From an uncultured Paracoccaceae bacterium (GTDB taxonomy: Bacteria > Pseudomonadota > Alphaproteobacteria > Rhodobacterales > Rhodobacteraceae), in NCBI GenBank assembly GCA_947497065.1, contig CANMEQ010000004.1, positions 1 through 64,000 of the forward strand: a stretch of DNA of 64,000 bases. The letters run 5' to 3'. Shown here in pieces: positions 20,688-30,394 of this stretch (position 1 is its first letter; each line of letters starts with the position of its first letter). The position numbers were made by a program, and so were the translations under genes. Under the pieces are notes generated by a model that was not told the origin of the DNA, did not search any database, and worked only from the letters and a program-made list of their open reading frames with translations.

Positions 20688-21806
20688 TTAGACGCGCATC
20701 GGCATGACGACGTAGATGGCGGAGGTGTCGTTGCCTTCGCGCATCAAGGTCGGGTCGCCCGAGCTGTTGAACATGAAGACCGCGTTTTCGCGATCCACTT
20801 GGGAGGCGATTTCGAGGAGATATTTGGCGTTGAAGCCAATTTCCAAACGCTCGTCCCCGTAGGCGACGGCGAGTTCTTCTTCGGCGGCCCCACTGTCGGG
20901 CGCGTTGACCGAGAGGGTCAAACGGTCTTCGTCGAGCTGCAATTTCACGGCGCGTGACCGTTCGGACGAAACGGTGGCCACACGGTCGACCGCTTTGGCG
21001 AATTCGGCAGCGTCGACCTCGAGTTTGCGTGTGTTGCCTTGCGGGATCACGCGGGTGTAATCGGGGAATGTGCCATCGATGACCTTGGAGGTCAGAGTAA
21101 TGTCAGGCGTTGCGAAGCGGATTTTGGTCTCGGAGACGGAAACGGCGATTTTCATATCGTCATCGTCGAGGAGTTTGCGCAGTTCGCCCACGGTTTTACG
21201 CGGTACGATAACGCCCGCCATCTCGGCTGCGCCCTCGGGCAATTCTGCGTCGATGCGCGCGAGGCGGTGGCCGTCGGTGGCGACGCAGCGCAAGACTTTG
21301 CCGCCATCGGCATCGGCGACGTGCATGTACACACCGTTGAGGTAATACCGGGTTTCTTCTGTGGAGATCGCGAATTTGGATTTGTCGAACAGGCGGCGCA
21401 GAACCGGTGCAGGCGCTGAGAAGTTTGCCGCATAGTCCGACGTCGCCATCACGGGGAAGTCTTCTTTGGGCAAAGTTGCGAGACTGAAGTTGGAACGGCC
21501 TGCTTCGATGGTGAGACGGCCTGAGGCGCTGTCTTCGGTCAGGGTGACGAGCGCGCCGTCTGGCAATTTGCGGACGATTTCGTTCAGCGTCACCGCGGAG
21601 ACGGTGGTGGCCCCTGCCCGCTCGACCTGCGCCGGTGCTTTGTCGACGACTTCGATGTCGAGGTCAGTGGCGCGGAAAGTCGCGTCAGCGCCTTCGGCTT
21701 CGATCAGGACGTTGGCCAGAATTGGAATGGTGTTGCGGCGTTCGACGACCGATTGGGCTTGCGCCACGGCCTTGAGCAATGTTGCGCGTTCGATGCTGAG
21801 TTTCAT
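20688..21806 (-). CDS. dnaN: DNA polymerase III beta sliding clamp
   Basis: The 372-residue clamp has the three repeated clamp domains and the typical C-terminus ending in YVVMPMRV. Start MKLSIERATLLKAVAQAQSV matches the family. It lies 117 bp downstream of dnaA; the gap contains a perfect hairpin at 21869-21893. Confidence 0.97.
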   Translation of the reverse strand: MKLSIERATLLKAVAQAQSVVERRNTIPILANVLIEAEGADATFRATDLDIEVVDKAPAQVERAGATTVSAVTLNEIVRKLPDGALVTLTEDSASGRLTIEAGRSNFSLATLPKEDFPVMATSDYAANFSAPAPVLRRLFDKSKFAISTEETRYYLNGVYMHVADADGGKVLRCVATDGHRLARIDAELPEGAAEMAGVIVPRKTVGELRKLLDDDDMKIAVSVSETKIRFATPDITLTSKVIDGTFPDYTRVIPQGNTRKLEVDAAEFAKAVDRVATVSSERSRAVKLQLDEDRLTLSVNAPDSGAAEEELAVAYGDERLEIGFNAKYLLEIASQVDRENAVFMFNSSGDPTLMREGNDTSAIYVVMPMRV

Positions 21807-21868
21807 TGGCCCTGTCTCCGTCCTGCGTACCCCGTAGGGTTGGGGTGCTGAAATTAGAGGAATTTACG

Positions 21869-21893
21869 CCCTCCACAAGGGGTTTGTGGAGGG
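21869..21893. promoter_or_regulatory. Perfect hairpin between dnaA and dnaN
   Basis: A 10-bp perfect inverted repeat, CCCTCCACAA (21869-21878) and TTGTGGAGGG (21884-21893), with a 5-nt loop. No T-run follows on either strand, so it is not a classical terminator. Each arm contains CTCCACA, which is 6 of 9 to the DnaA-box consensus, so a DnaA or attenuation role is conceivable but unproven. Confidence 0.5.
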
Positions 21894-21923
21894 TTCTGAC
21901 AGTGAACACAAGAGTGTGGTTTT

Positions 21924-23270
21924 CTAGTCTTCCAATGCGCGGCGCAAGAGTTCCAAATCGTCGGCGATTTGACTGTCGGATTGGCGCAATTCATCGATTT
22001 TACGCACACCGTGCATGATAGTGGTGTGGTCACGCTTGCCGAATTTGCGGCCAATTTCCGGCAGGCTGCGGCTGGTGAGCTGTTTGCACAGCCACATGGC
22101 CACCTGACGCGGGCGCGCGAGGCTGCGTGTGCGTTTCGGGCCGAGCATGTCGGACAGGCGGATATCGAAGTGTTCGGAGACTTTGCGCTGGATCTCTTCG
22201 ATGGTGAGTTTACGATCGGAGGCGCGCAAAATGTCGGAGAGGCAGTCTTGGGCCATTTCAACGGTGACGGTGCGCCCAACGAGAGAGGCCAGCGCGTAAA
22301 GACGGTTTAGCGCGCCTTCGAGAACGCGGACATTGCTGGAGATGCGGTGTGCGAGGAATTCCAGCACGCCCGGTGCGATTTCGACACCTGGATAGACGTT
22401 GAGGTAGGTTTCCTGTTTCGCGTGCAGGATGCCCAAACGCAGCTCATAATCGGTTGGGTGCAGGTCAACGACGAGGCCGCATTGCAGGCGGGATTTGATC
22501 CGCTCGCTGAGGTCGCGGATTTCGCCCGGTGCACGGTCAGCAGAAATGATGAGCTGTTTGTTTTGATCCACGAGCGCGTTGAAGGTGTGGAAGAATTCCT
22601 CTTGCGTGGAATCTTTGCCTTCGAGGAATTGGATATCGTCGACCATCAAAACGTCGACGGAGCGGAAGTGCTGTTTGAAGTCCATCATCTTGCGGTCGCG
22701 CAGGGCGGAGATGAAGCGGTAGATGAATTGATCTGCCGAGATGTAGAGCACGTTGAGATCGGGGCGCTTTTCGCTCAGCTCATGGGCGATGGCGTGCATC
22801 AGGTGGGTTTTGCCCAAGCCAACGCCGCCATAAAGGAACAACGGGTTGAATGTTGTGGGGCCGCCTTCGGCGACACGTTTGGCCGCGGCGTGGGCGAGTT
22901 CGTTGGGCTTGCCGACAACGAACGTGTCGAAGGTAAAACGCTGGTCTGGCTGCGCGTCGTTGGATTTTGCCTGTGTTTTGACAGGCTGGGGCGCGGGGTG
23001 CGCTGTGGCTGGTTTGGCTGCCGTGGCGCCGCCTTCGACCTCGAACGAGAGACGTTGGACGGACATGCCCTGACGGTTGAGGTGGTAGATGATCTGGTCG
23101 CCATAGGTTTTGCCGACGTAATCGCCGACAAAGGGATTGGGGGCTGCGACATGTGCCACACCCTCAGCTGCGGACATGAGCGTGAGCGGCTCGATCCAGC
23201 TTTTGTAGTTGCCTGCACCAATCGCTGACCGCATGTCAGCTTTGACTTGTTCCCAGTGCGCCTGTGTCAT
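21924..23270 (-). CDS. dnaA: Chromosomal replication initiator DnaA
   Basis: The 448-residue initiator binds DnaA boxes and opens the origin. It has the N-terminal DnaB-interaction domain (MTQAHWEQVKADMR), an AAA+ domain with Walker A FLYGGVGLGKTHLMHA and Walker B VLMVDDIQFLEGK, and the C-terminal DNA-binding signature FGKRDHTTIMHGVRKI. I prefer the ATG at 23270 over an in-frame ATG ten codons upstream because homologues begin with a short M-T/E-x-x-W segment. The gene heads the dnaA-dnaN-recF run. Confidence 0.96.
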   Translation of the reverse strand: MTQAHWEQVKADMRSAIGAGNYKSWIEPLTLMSAAEGVAHVAAPNPFVGDYVGKTYGDQIIYHLNRQGMSVQRLSFEVEGGATAAKPATAHPAPQPVKTQAKSNDAQPDQRFTFDTFVVGKPNELAHAAAKRVAEGGPTTFNPLFLYGGVGLGKTHLMHAIAHELSEKRPDLNVLYISADQFIYRFISALRDRKMMDFKQHFRSVDVLMVDDIQFLEGKDSTQEEFFHTFNALVDQNKQLIISADRAPGEIRDLSERIKSRLQCGLVVDLHPTDYELRLGILHAKQETYLNVYPGVEIAPGVLEFLAHRISSNVRVLEGALNRLYALASLVGRTVTVEMAQDCLSDILRASDRKLTIEEIQRKVSEHFDIRLSDMLGPKRTRSLARPRQVAMWLCKQLTSRSLPEIGRKFGKRDHTTIMHGVRKIDELRQSDSQIADDLELLRRALED

Positions 23271-23762
23271 TCGTACCCCGTCTGTCCCATTTTGTATCAT
23301 CGCACGACACGCCAGAGTGCCGCCCGCGACCCGTTTTATTCCTTACACCAAGTCAGCCGCACGGCCCGCCGCAAAGACATGCGACGACCTGCATTCGCAG
23401 ACCATAATGGTAGACCAATCAAACAGAGAGATTTCTCTGATAGGCTGGCGCCGTAGACGACATGAGTATTGCTCAAGACTGGCCCGGCTCCCACACCGTG
23501 CTGATCAAGTGCAACGCAAAACAGCCTTATAAATAAGGCGGGTCCCCCAGAATATCCGCGCAAACGGATGTGCCAAAATTGTTTTGCTGCCTCACGCTCC
23601 CCCAGGAACGAAATGAATCGCTCAGTCAAATTAGACGTTCGGGGGATGCGATTTCAACAGCAAGGATAGGCTTGACAGAGATCGTTTCGAAACGAATCTG
23701 AGCAACCCTTGAATCACAAGGAAAAGTCGAAACGCGCCTGTGCAAAAATGCGACGCTTCGAC
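23271..23762. other. Gene-free region upstream of dnaA, with GANTC sites, palindrome and repeats
   Basis: No convincing gene is present here; frames through it lack family features. Four GANTC sites (CcrM methylation sequence) occur within 197 bp at 23615, 23694, 23711 and 23807, where about one is expected by chance. A 14-bp palindrome TCGTTTCGAAACGA lies at 23682-23695, and the 11-mer GAATCGCTCAG occurs at 23615 and again at 23807. I could find no consensus DnaA box, so I do not call an origin. Confidence 0.5.
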
Positions 23763-23788
23763 AAAAAAGGCGACCCGATGGGCCGCCT
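23763..23788 (-). terminator. Rho-independent terminator of rpsT
   Basis: Read on the minus strand, a 9-bp stem (with one G-U pair) and a 3-nt loop are followed by six T. It lies 54 bp beyond the rpsT stop codon and would end that transcript before the dnaA upstream region. Confidence 0.85.
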
Positions 23789-23841
23789 TTCGTGGGGTCA
23801 TGTAAAGAATCGCTCAGCCTCAAAAAAGGGGAGCTGAAAAT

Positions 23842-24105
23842 TTAGCCGATTGCTTTTACACGTGCTGACAAACGGGACATTTTGCGTGCCGCTGTGTTTT
23901 TGTGGAAAACGCCTTTGGTGACGCCGCGCATCAATTCTGGCTGAAGCGCACGAACAGCAGCTGTTGCTGCTTCTTTGTCGCCGGATGCGATTGCTTCTTC
24001 AGCTTTACGCAGGAACGTGCGGATGCGCGAACGGCGTGCTTTGTTTACTTGAAAACGAGCTTCGTTTTGACGTGCGCGTTTTTTAGCCTGTGCAGTGTTT
24101 GCCAT
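23842..24105 (-). CDS. rpsT: 30S ribosomal protein S20
   Basis: The 87-residue, highly basic protein begins [18 protein letters not shown] and continues with [15 protein letters not shown], characteristic of S20, an early-assembly 16S-binding protein. Its position just upstream of dnaA is common in Rhodobacterales. Confidence 0.97.
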   Translation of the reverse strand: MANTAQAKKRARQNEARFQVNKARRSRIRTFLRKAEEAIASGDKEAATAAVRALQPELMRGVTKGVFHKNTAARKMSRLSARVKAIG

Positions 24106-24262
24106 GGGATCAGTTTCTTTCGGGTTCGTTACATTTAAATTTCATTAACGCACGCAACCCACCGGCAAACCACAACCGGAATTGATTCGAGCCTAAAGCG
24201 GGCATCACGCGCATTTCAGCGCCGCGTATAGGCCGCGACGCTTGGTTTTGCAACTGCTTGGT

Positions 24263-25039
24263 TTACTTGTCGCGGAACTGCGGTTCGCGCTTTTCGATGT
24301 AGGACGCCATGCCTTCGGCCTGATCTTCAGTTGCGAAGAGGGATTGGAACATGCGGCGTTCGTAATTAATGCCTTCGGCAAGGGTCGTTTCATAGGCGCG
24401 GTTGACCGTATCTTTGACCGCCATCGACGCCAAAATTGATTTTTCCGCAATCTTGTTGGCCGCGGACAGGGCTTCTTCGCGCAGCTTCTTGGCCGGTACC
24501 ACACGGCTGACGAGGCCAGATTGCTCCCCCTCGGCGGCATCCATAAAACGGCCTGTGAGGTGCATGTCCATCGATTTGGATTTACCTACAAAACGCGTCA
24601 AACGCTGCGTGCCGCCAATACCTGCGATCACGCCAAGGTTAATTTCGGGCTGTCCGAATTTCGCCGTATCTGCCGCGATGATAAAGTCGCACATCATGGC
24701 CAACTCACAGCCACCGCCCAGCGCGAAACCAGAGACGGCTGCGATGATGGGTTTGCGTGTTTTCAAGAACTTGTCGACTTCTTCACCAAAGAAGTTGCTG
24801 CGGTACATGTCCACAAAAGACTGGTCCGCCATTTCTTTAATGTCTGCGCCAGCCGCAAATGCTTTTTCTGAACCGGTCAGAACGATGCAGCGGATTTTCT
24901 TATCTGCGTCCACATCCGAGACCGCTTGTGCAAGCTCGCCCAAGAGCTTTGAGTTCAATGCATTGAGGGCATCTGGGCGATTGAGCGTGATGACGGCGAC
25001 GTCATCAATTGTCTCGAGAATGATGGTTTCAAAGGCCAT
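24263..25039 (-). CDS. Enoyl-CoA hydratase
   Basis: The 258-residue crotonase-fold enzyme hydrates 2-trans-enoyl-CoA in fatty-acid or related CoA-ester catabolism. The oxyanion-hole segment AAGADIKEM and both catalytic glutamates ([14 protein letters not shown] and [12 protein letters not shown]) are present, as in short-chain enoyl-CoA hydratases. The exact acyl chain cannot be told. It lies between rpsT and mutM on the minus strand. Confidence 0.94.
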   Translation of the reverse strand: MAFETIILETIDDVAVITLNRPDALNALNSKLLGELAQAVSDVDADKKIRCIVLTGSEKAFAAGADIKEMADQSFVDMYRSNFFGEEVDKFLKTRKPIIAAVSGFALGGGCELAMMCDFIIAADTAKFGQPEINLGVIAGIGGTQRLTRFVGKSKSMDMHLTGRFMDAAEGEQSGLVSRVVPAKKLREEALSAANKIAEKSILASMAVKDTVNRAYETTLAEGINYERRMFQSLFATEDQAEGMASYIEKREPQFRDK

Positions 25040-25101
25040 TTAACGGCTCCAGGCAGTTTCTATAAGCACGTACGAATACCCCAACCCACGCAGCGATCAA
25101 G

Positions 25102-25953
25102 CTATCTTTGACATTGGGGGCAATAGAATGTGGATCGCCCCCCTTGGGTAATGCGCGCGATCGTTCCTGTGCAATCGGGCGTTTGGCAAGGGTGGCCTTC
25201 GCGGTCGTACGCCTGAAATCCGTGTTGGAAATAGCCCAATTCGCCGTCGGCCTGGCGGTAATCTCGCAAGGATGAACCGCCCGCGGCGATGGCTTCTGAC
25301 AGCACCTCACGCACAATTGGGACCAGTGAGGCAACGCGCTGTTTGGACAAGGCGCCTGCTTTGCGTTTTGGGTTGATGTGGGCGCGAAAGAGAACTTCGC
25401 AGACGTAGATATTGCCCAAGCCTGCAACGATGCGTTGATCCAGCAGGGCGGTTTTGATGGCGGTGTTTTTGCCGGCGAGTTTTTCAATCAAATAGGGGGC
25501 ATTGAAGGCATTGCCCAATGGCTCTGGTCCGATGGGTTTTATCAGCCAATGGTCCTCGAGATTTGCGGTTTTGGCGAGATCCATCGCGCCGAAGCGGCGG
25601 GGATCGTTGAAGGTGATGCGCGCGCCGTTGTCCATGTGGAACACGACGTGATCGTGTTTTTCGGGCGCTGGGTGGTCGTGGTGAAACTGGCCCAAGGGGT
25701 CGCCCGAGACGGTCATGCGGCCCGACATGCCAAGGTGGATGATGAGCGTTTCGCCTGTATCAAGGTCGGCCAACACATATTTGGACCGTCTGCGCAGCGC
25801 CGTGACGCGGGCCCCGCTGAGGCGGGTGGCCATGTTTTCGGGAAACGGCCAGCGCAGGTCGGGGCGGTTCACCTCTGCGCGTGTGATCACCTGCCCTTCC
25901 ATAGACGGCGCAAGACCGGAGCGGACGGTTTCAACCTCGGGGAGTTCAGGCAT
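25102..25953 (-). CDS. mutM: Formamidopyrimidine-DNA glycosylase
   Basis: The 283-residue bifunctional glycosylase/lyase removes 8-oxoguanine. The catalytic N-terminal proline is in [11 protein letters not shown], which fixes the start at 25953 (the frame extends 13 codons further upstream but the mature enzyme needs Pro after Met). The C-terminal zinc finger CQTPDCTG...YCPQCQR is complete. It is divergent from ubiE by about 126 bp, the usual Rhodobacterales arrangement. Confidence 0.96.
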   Translation of the reverse strand: MPELPEVETVRSGLAPSMEGQVITRAEVNRPDLRWPFPENMATRLSGARVTALRRRSKYVLADLDTGETLIIHLGMSGRMTVSGDPLGQFHHDHPAPEKHDHVVFHMDNGARITFNDPRRFGAMDLAKTANLEDHWLIKPIGPEPLGNAFNAPYLIEKLAGKNTAIKTALLDQRIVAGLGNIYVCEVLFRAHINPKRKAGALSKQRVASLVPIVREVLSEAIAAGGSSLRDYRQADGELGYFQHGFQAYDREGHPCQTPDCTGTIARITQGGRSTFYCPQCQR

Positions 25954-26079
25954 TGGGCTGGCCTCATTCTTAGAAATGCGTTTGTGAAACAACGGCCCGT
26001 TTGCACCGCGCTGATTTGGCCATTTGTATCCGAAGGTTGGACGCTATATCTGCTAGGTGAACTTCGCAAGGTGACTGGC

Positions 26080-26826
26080 ATGACTGACGATCAAACAACC
26101 CATTTCGGATTTGAAACCGTACCCGAGGCCGAAAAGGCAGGGCGGGTGCAGGGCGTGTTTTCCAGCGTGGCCAGCAAGTACGATGTGATGAACGACGCGA
26201 TGAGCCTTGGCATTCACCGTATTTGGAAAGATGCGATGATGGATTGGTTGGCGCCGCGCCCTGGTCAGCGGCTGTTGGATGTGGCGGGTGGGACCGGCGA
26301 TATTTCGTTTCGGTTTCTCAAACGTGCTGGTCAGGCGCAGGCCACGGTTTTGGATTTGACCGAGCCGATGTTGATTGAAGGACGCAAGCGCGCGGAAGCG
26401 GCGCGTTTGGAAGAGAGCCTGGATTGGGTTGTGGGCGACGCGATGGCCCTGCCCTTCGCGGACAATACATTTGACGTGTACACCATCAGCTTTGGCATTC
26501 GGAACGTGACACGCCCCCAAGAGGCGTTGAACGAAGCCTACCGCGTGTTAAAGCCCGGCGGGCGGTTGATGGTTTTGGAATTCAACAAAATCCCCAACGA
26601 TATGTTGCAGAAAATGTATGATGTTTATTCGTTCAATGCGATCCCCGTGATGGGGCAGGTGATCACGGGTGACCGCGACAGCTATCAATATTTGGTGGAA
26701 TCGATTCGCAAGTTTCCTGATCAAGAGACGTTCTTGGAGATGGTGAAAACCGCAGGGTTCGATAACGCGAAGTACCGCAACCTAAGCCTTGGGATTGCGT
26801 GTTTGCATTCCGGTTGGAAGCTCTGA
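26080..26826 (+). CDS. ubiE: Ubiquinone/menaquinone biosynthesis C-methyltransferase
   Basis: The 248-residue SAM-dependent enzyme methylates the quinone ring during ubiquinone synthesis. Motifs include [29 protein letters not shown] and the family C-terminus [11 protein letters not shown]. The start at 26080 ([14 protein letters not shown]) follows the family; a frame opening at 25378 is antisense to mutM and was discarded. The stop is 1 bp before the ubiB start, so the two are coupled. Confidence 0.96.
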   Translation: MTDDQTTHFGFETVPEAEKAGRVQGVFSSVASKYDVMNDAMSLGIHRIWKDAMMDWLAPRPGQRLLDVAGGTGDISFRFLKRAGQAQATVLDLTEPMLIEGRKRAEAARLEESLDWVVGDAMALPFADNTFDVYTISFGIRNVTRPQEALNEAYRVLKPGGRLMVLEFNKIPNDMLQKMYDVYSFNAIPVMGQVITGDRDSYQYLVESIRKFPDQETFLEMVKTAGFDNAKYRNLSLGIACLHSGWKL

Positions 26827-26827
26827 C

Positions 26828-28360
26828 ATGCGGGGCCCGCATAATATCATTCGCCTGATCCGGACAGGTGCCACGCTGGAACGCACCGGCGCGATGAAGA
26901 TTGTTTTGGATGCCGTGCATGCGCCGCGTTTGGTGCGAATCGTCATGCGGGGGCTGACGTGGCCGGTGCAGTGGTTAGGGGTGAAGGGGGATGTTTCGCA
27001 GCCCCCAGTCACCCGTGCGCTGCAGGCGCTGGGGCCAGCGTACATCAAATTTGGGCAGGTGCTTTCGACCCGTCCTGATGTTGTGGGCAGTGAGCTTGCG
27101 GTTCAGTTACGGGTTTTACAAGACAAGCTGCCGCCGTTCCCTGTTGAGGTTGCGCAGCAGGAGATTGAGCGCGAATTGGGGCGCCCTATCGCCGAGATGT
27201 ATTCGGAGTTTTCCGAGCCTGTGGCGGCGGCTTCGATTGCGCAGGTGCACAAGGCGCGGTTGGTGTCTGACGGGCAATATGTGGCCGTGAAGGTATTGCG
27301 GCCCGGTGTTGAAAAGGCGTTTCAAAAGGATATTGATGCGTTTTATTTCGCGGCATGGATGGTGGATACACTGTCGCCCGCGTCGCGTCGGTTGCGCCCA
27401 TTAGATGTGATTGAGCATTTTGAAGGGGTCGTCGCGAGCGAGTTGGACTTGCGGCTGGAAAGCGCATCGGCGTCAGAATTTGCAGACAACACCAAAGATG
27501 ATGCGGGCTTTACCTTGCCGGACATTCATTGGGGGCTGTCGGCGCGGCGCGTGATGACCCTGGCCTGGGCAGAGGGCATCAATGCGGCGGATGTGGATGC
27601 GATTGCGGCTGCGGGCCATGATTTGACCGAATTGTCGCAACGCGTGTTGCAGTTGTTTTTGAACCATGCGCTGCGGGACGGATTTTTCCATGGGGATATG
27701 CACCATGGGAATCTGAAAATTGCACCGAACGGGGATATCATTGCCTACGATTTCGGAATCATGGGCCATTTGGATGAATACACCCGCCGTGTTTATGCGG
27801 AAATTTTGTTTGGGTTCATACGGCGCGATTACAAACGTGTGGCCGAAGTGCATTTTGAGGCGGGATATGTGCCGGCCGACCAAGATGTGGATGAGTTCGC
27901 ACGGGCGTTGCGGGCTGTTGGCGAGCCGATTTTCGGGATGAACGCCGAACAGATTTCGATGGCGCGGCTGCTGTCCTATCTGTTTGAGGTGACGGAACGG
28001 TTTGGCATGGAAACCCGCACCGAGCTGATTTTGTTGCAACGCACTATGGTGGTTGTTGAAGGTGTGGCGCGCACATTTGACCACCGCATGAATATTTGGG
28101 ACGCAGCGAAACCGGTTGTGGAAACCTATATCAAAGACAGCATCGGGCCGCGTGCTGCATTGGATGATCTGGCGAAGACCGCCAAGGTTCTATCACGCTT
28201 CGGGCCCCGTTTGCCTGCGCTTGCCGAAGCAGCCTTGATCCGGCTGGGCGAAGACAAAACGCCGCCGCCCCGCCGAGGCTATTTACCTGCGATTGGATGG
28301 ACGACATTTGGGGCGGGTTTGGCAATTGCGGCTGTGATGGTCGTGCATCTGGTGAATTAG
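26828..28360 (+). CDS. ubiB: Ubiquinone biosynthesis ATPase/kinase-like protein UbiB
   Basis: The 510-residue ABC1/ADCK-family protein supports ubiquinone biosynthesis at the inner membrane. It carries the KxGQ-type motif AYIKFGQVLSTRPD, the alanine-rich loop VAAASIAQVHKARL, the catalytic-loop FHGDMHHGNLKI and the YDFGIMGHL motif, and ends in a hydrophobic anchor (about residues 488-508). It overlaps no gene and converges on flgD with 2 bp between. Confidence 0.94.
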   Translation: MRGPHNIIRLIRTGATLERTGAMKIVLDAVHAPRLVRIVMRGLTWPVQWLGVKGDVSQPPVTRALQALGPAYIKFGQVLSTRPDVVGSELAVQLRVLQDKLPPFPVEVAQQEIERELGRPIAEMYSEFSEPVAAASIAQVHKARLVSDGQYVAVKVLRPGVEKAFQKDIDAFYFAAWMVDTLSPASRRLRPLDVIEHFEGVVASELDLRLESASASEFADNTKDDAGFTLPDIHWGLSARRVMTLAWAEGINAADVDAIAAAGHDLTELSQRVLQLFLNHALRDGFFHGDMHHGNLKIAPNGDIIAYDFGIMGHLDEYTRRVYAEILFGFIRRDYKRVAEVHFEAGYVPADQDVDEFARALRAVGEPIFGMNAEQISMARLLSYLFEVTERFGMETRTELILLQRTMVVVEGVARTFDHRMNIWDAAKPVVETYIKDSIGPRAALDDLAKTAKVLSRFGPRLPALAEAALIRLGEDKTPPPRRGYLPAIGWTTFGAGLAIAAVMVVHLVN

Positions 28361-28362
28361 GG

Positions 28363-29022
28363 TCACTCGCGCAACGCGGAAACGTCCGACGCGTAGACTG
28401 AGACGTCGCCGTCCATCAGCAAGTTCAACTGCCCGTTTTCCCTGCGCACCTCCCGAACGGAGGCGTATACTTCGGCGCCTTGTTCGGAGATCACGACCCC
28501 GTTTGACGAGCTGACAACGGCAAAGGAATAGAGCCCCGAAGCGAGAGGGGTGCCGGTGGCGGTTGTGCCGGCCCATTCAACCGTATCAGAGGAGAGCGCG
28601 ATATCATTACGGCTGACTTCGGTGCCGGTGGCATCGTAGACCACCAGTTGGGCCGCATCAGCCGTTGCCGCGACATTTGGCGCAACCGTAATTGGAGTGC
28701 CCGAGAAGTAGGCCGGCATCGCGGCGCGTGCATCTTTACCAACCCAGTCTGCCATCTGTGAAAGGCCGCTGGTGTTGAGCTGGGACGCGAGTGAGGTGAT
28801 CAGGTCGTTGGTGAGGACCTGTTGTTCCACACCAGAGAACGTGGCCAATTGCATGGCATAATCCGCAGAATCAGTTGGATCGAGCGGGTCCTGGTTTTCC
28901 ATTTGCACCGTGAGCATTTTCAAGAATGTCTCGAAATCAGAGCTGATCACTGTTTCTGAGGTGTCGGCTTGGGCAATCGCCGCGGAAGTCGAAGCTGTTG
29001 AGGTAATTCCGGTAAGGTCCAA
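28363..29022 (-). CDS. flgD: Flagellar hook-capping protein FlgD
   Basis: The 219-residue protein is the scaffold that caps the growing hook. The N-terminal segment FETFLKMLTVQMENQDPLDPTDS is the FlgD signature, followed by the FLIG-like/tudor C-terminal domains (DGDVSVYASD near the end). The start is a TTG at 29022; no in-frame ATG is available that would keep the N-terminus. It begins 11 bp after fliK. Confidence 0.93.
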   Translation of the reverse strand: MDLTGITSTASTSAAIAQADTSETVISSDFETFLKMLTVQMENQDPLDPTDSADYAMQLATFSGVEQQVLTNDLITSLASQLNTSGLSQMADWVGKDARAAMPAYFSGTPITVAPNVAATADAAQLVVYDATGTEVSRNDIALSSDTVEWAGTTATGTPLASGLYSFAVVSSSNGVVISEQGAEVYASVREVRRENGQLNLLMDGDVSVYASDVSALRE

Positions 29023-29033
29023 GGTCTATCCAA

Positions 29034-30284
29034 TCACAGTTTGAGGTCTAGGCCACCTTGGGCCGTGACATTTCGTTGAGGTACGTCATGTGCCGCGATG
29101 GTCACTTCGGCACGGGGGGACGAGGGGGGCTGGCTGTGTGCGCTTGAAGTATCGTCGCCCGATTGTTGCCCGCCCTGCTGGAAATCAAAGCTGGGATTTT
29201 CGTACCCGAGGTCGGAGAAGTCTTTCAGGAGGCTATCGATATTTCGGCGCATCAGGTCTGCGGTTTCGGAGCGTTCGGCCATGATATGCACGACCAATCC
29301 TGATTCTGAGCTGGAAAGTGAAATGCGCACCCTGCCAAGCTCTTCGGGGTTGAGCGCGATTTGTGTGCTTTGACCGCCAGACTGGGTCAATGCGGCTGCG
29401 ATCTGTTGCACGACCGTTGGTGTCGCTGTCTTCACCGTTCCTGTGGCGGCGGCGATCGCGGATGACGCATGGGAGCTTGTGGCCGAGACCGCCCCCGCAC
29501 TTTCGGTGGGTTTTTCAATTGCCAAGGCATCATCCCCTGTCAGGTTTAAAATCTCCTCCCTCGCAAATTGGAACGGGCCCATACCGGCCATTTTGTTGGT
29601 CACATCGGTTGGCAGGTGAGCCCCCTGGGTTTGAGTATCGGTGGTTGCGGCCGGTACGTTGGTGTCTGTTTTGACGGAGGTTTGCCCATCATCGGGCTCG
29701 AGACCCCGTGAACCATCTGGCAGGGGTATCACTGACTTCTGAAGCGGTGAGGCGACGGGAATTGCCTGGTCAACGTCAGTCGATCCTGCATTCGTGTTTG
29801 GGGAGATTGGAGGGGTCGTACCACCCTGATCTAAATTGAGGTCGGCTTTTGCAGGTGAGGCCAAATTCGCGTCATCACTGTTTAGCCTATCATTTTCTCC
29901 GTTCGTTTTTGACACCCGCGGTGCGCTAGACGAGGCGGGAGGGTGCATGAACTCCCACGGCTCTGCATCTGGGATATTTGACGTGTCCGCCTGTGAAGGC
30001 ACCACTTCGACGGCGGGCTCTCGCTCTCTAGACTCTTTGCCGGATTGTACCGCGACATCGGACAGATTTTGATCATCGGGGGTGTCCGGTTCAGCGAGGC
30101 CAAGCGCGGATCCCTCTTGTTCGAGCTCTAGCTCTTGCTCGAGGTCCATTTCCTCGTCAGAGGGGTATTCCTCAGACATAAATTTGAGAAATTCGTCAGT
30201 ATCCAATTGGGTTTTCGCCGGCCTGTCACGTGGCGGGTGCGGCAGGAGCGGGTCGGTCGCATGGGTTGGCTGAGCTAGAATCAT
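29034..30284 (-). CDS. fliK: Flagellar hook-length control protein FliK
   Basis: The 416-residue protein has a long, low-complexity, acidic N-terminal part (about residues 1-300, rich in Asp, Glu, Pro, Ser, Thr) and a C-terminal Flg_hook domain (QIALNPEELGRVRISLSSSE, then LMRRNIDSLLKDFSDLGY). This arrangement is that of FliK, the molecular ruler that switches export from hook to filament subunits. It precedes flgD on the minus strand and is divergent from the rod-binding gene at 30395. Confidence 0.9.
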   Translation of the reverse strand: MILAQPTHATDPLLPHPPRDRPAKTQLDTDEFLKFMSEEYPSDEEMDLEQELELEQEGSALGLAEPDTPDDQNLSDVAVQSGKESREREPAVEVVPSQADTSNIPDAEPWEFMHPPASSSAPRVSKTNGENDRLNSDDANLASPAKADLNLDQGGTTPPISPNTNAGSTDVDQAIPVASPLQKSVIPLPDGSRGLEPDDGQTSVKTDTNVPAATTDTQTQGAHLPTDVTNKMAGMGPFQFAREEILNLTGDDALAIEKPTESAGAVSATSSHASSAIAAATGTVKTATPTVVQQIAAALTQSGGQSTQIALNPEELGRVRISLSSSESGLVVHIMAERSETADLMRRNIDSLLKDFSDLGYENPSFDFQQGGQQSGDDTSSAHSQPPSSPRAEVTIAAHDVPQRNVTAQGGLDLKL

Positions 30285-30332
30285 CGGTTTCTCCGCTTCA
30301 ATGACGTCAAAGTTGTCTTACATGCCCGATCC

Positions 30333-30347
30333 TTACTGATTGTTTAC
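30333..30347 (+). promoter_or_regulatory. Degenerate CtrA-like box between fliK and flgJ-like gene
   Basis: TTAC-N7-TTAC differs by one base in each half from the CtrA consensus TTAA-N7-TTAA. It lies 62 bp before the flgJ-like start and between two divergent flagellar operons. Weak evidence. Confidence 0.25.
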
Positions 30348-30394
30348 CGCTGCCCGCTAAACGTGGAAAAAATGATCCGCGGGGAACCAATACT

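Noticed and set aside
23336-23629. 97-codon minus-strand frame upstream of dnaA
   Set aside because: No ribosome site or family likeness, and it lies in a region better explained as regulatory.
23271-23841. Chromosomal origin
   Set aside because: I found no TTATNCACA-type DnaA boxes here or in the dnaA-dnaN gap, and in alphaproteobacteria the origin is often not beside dnaA.
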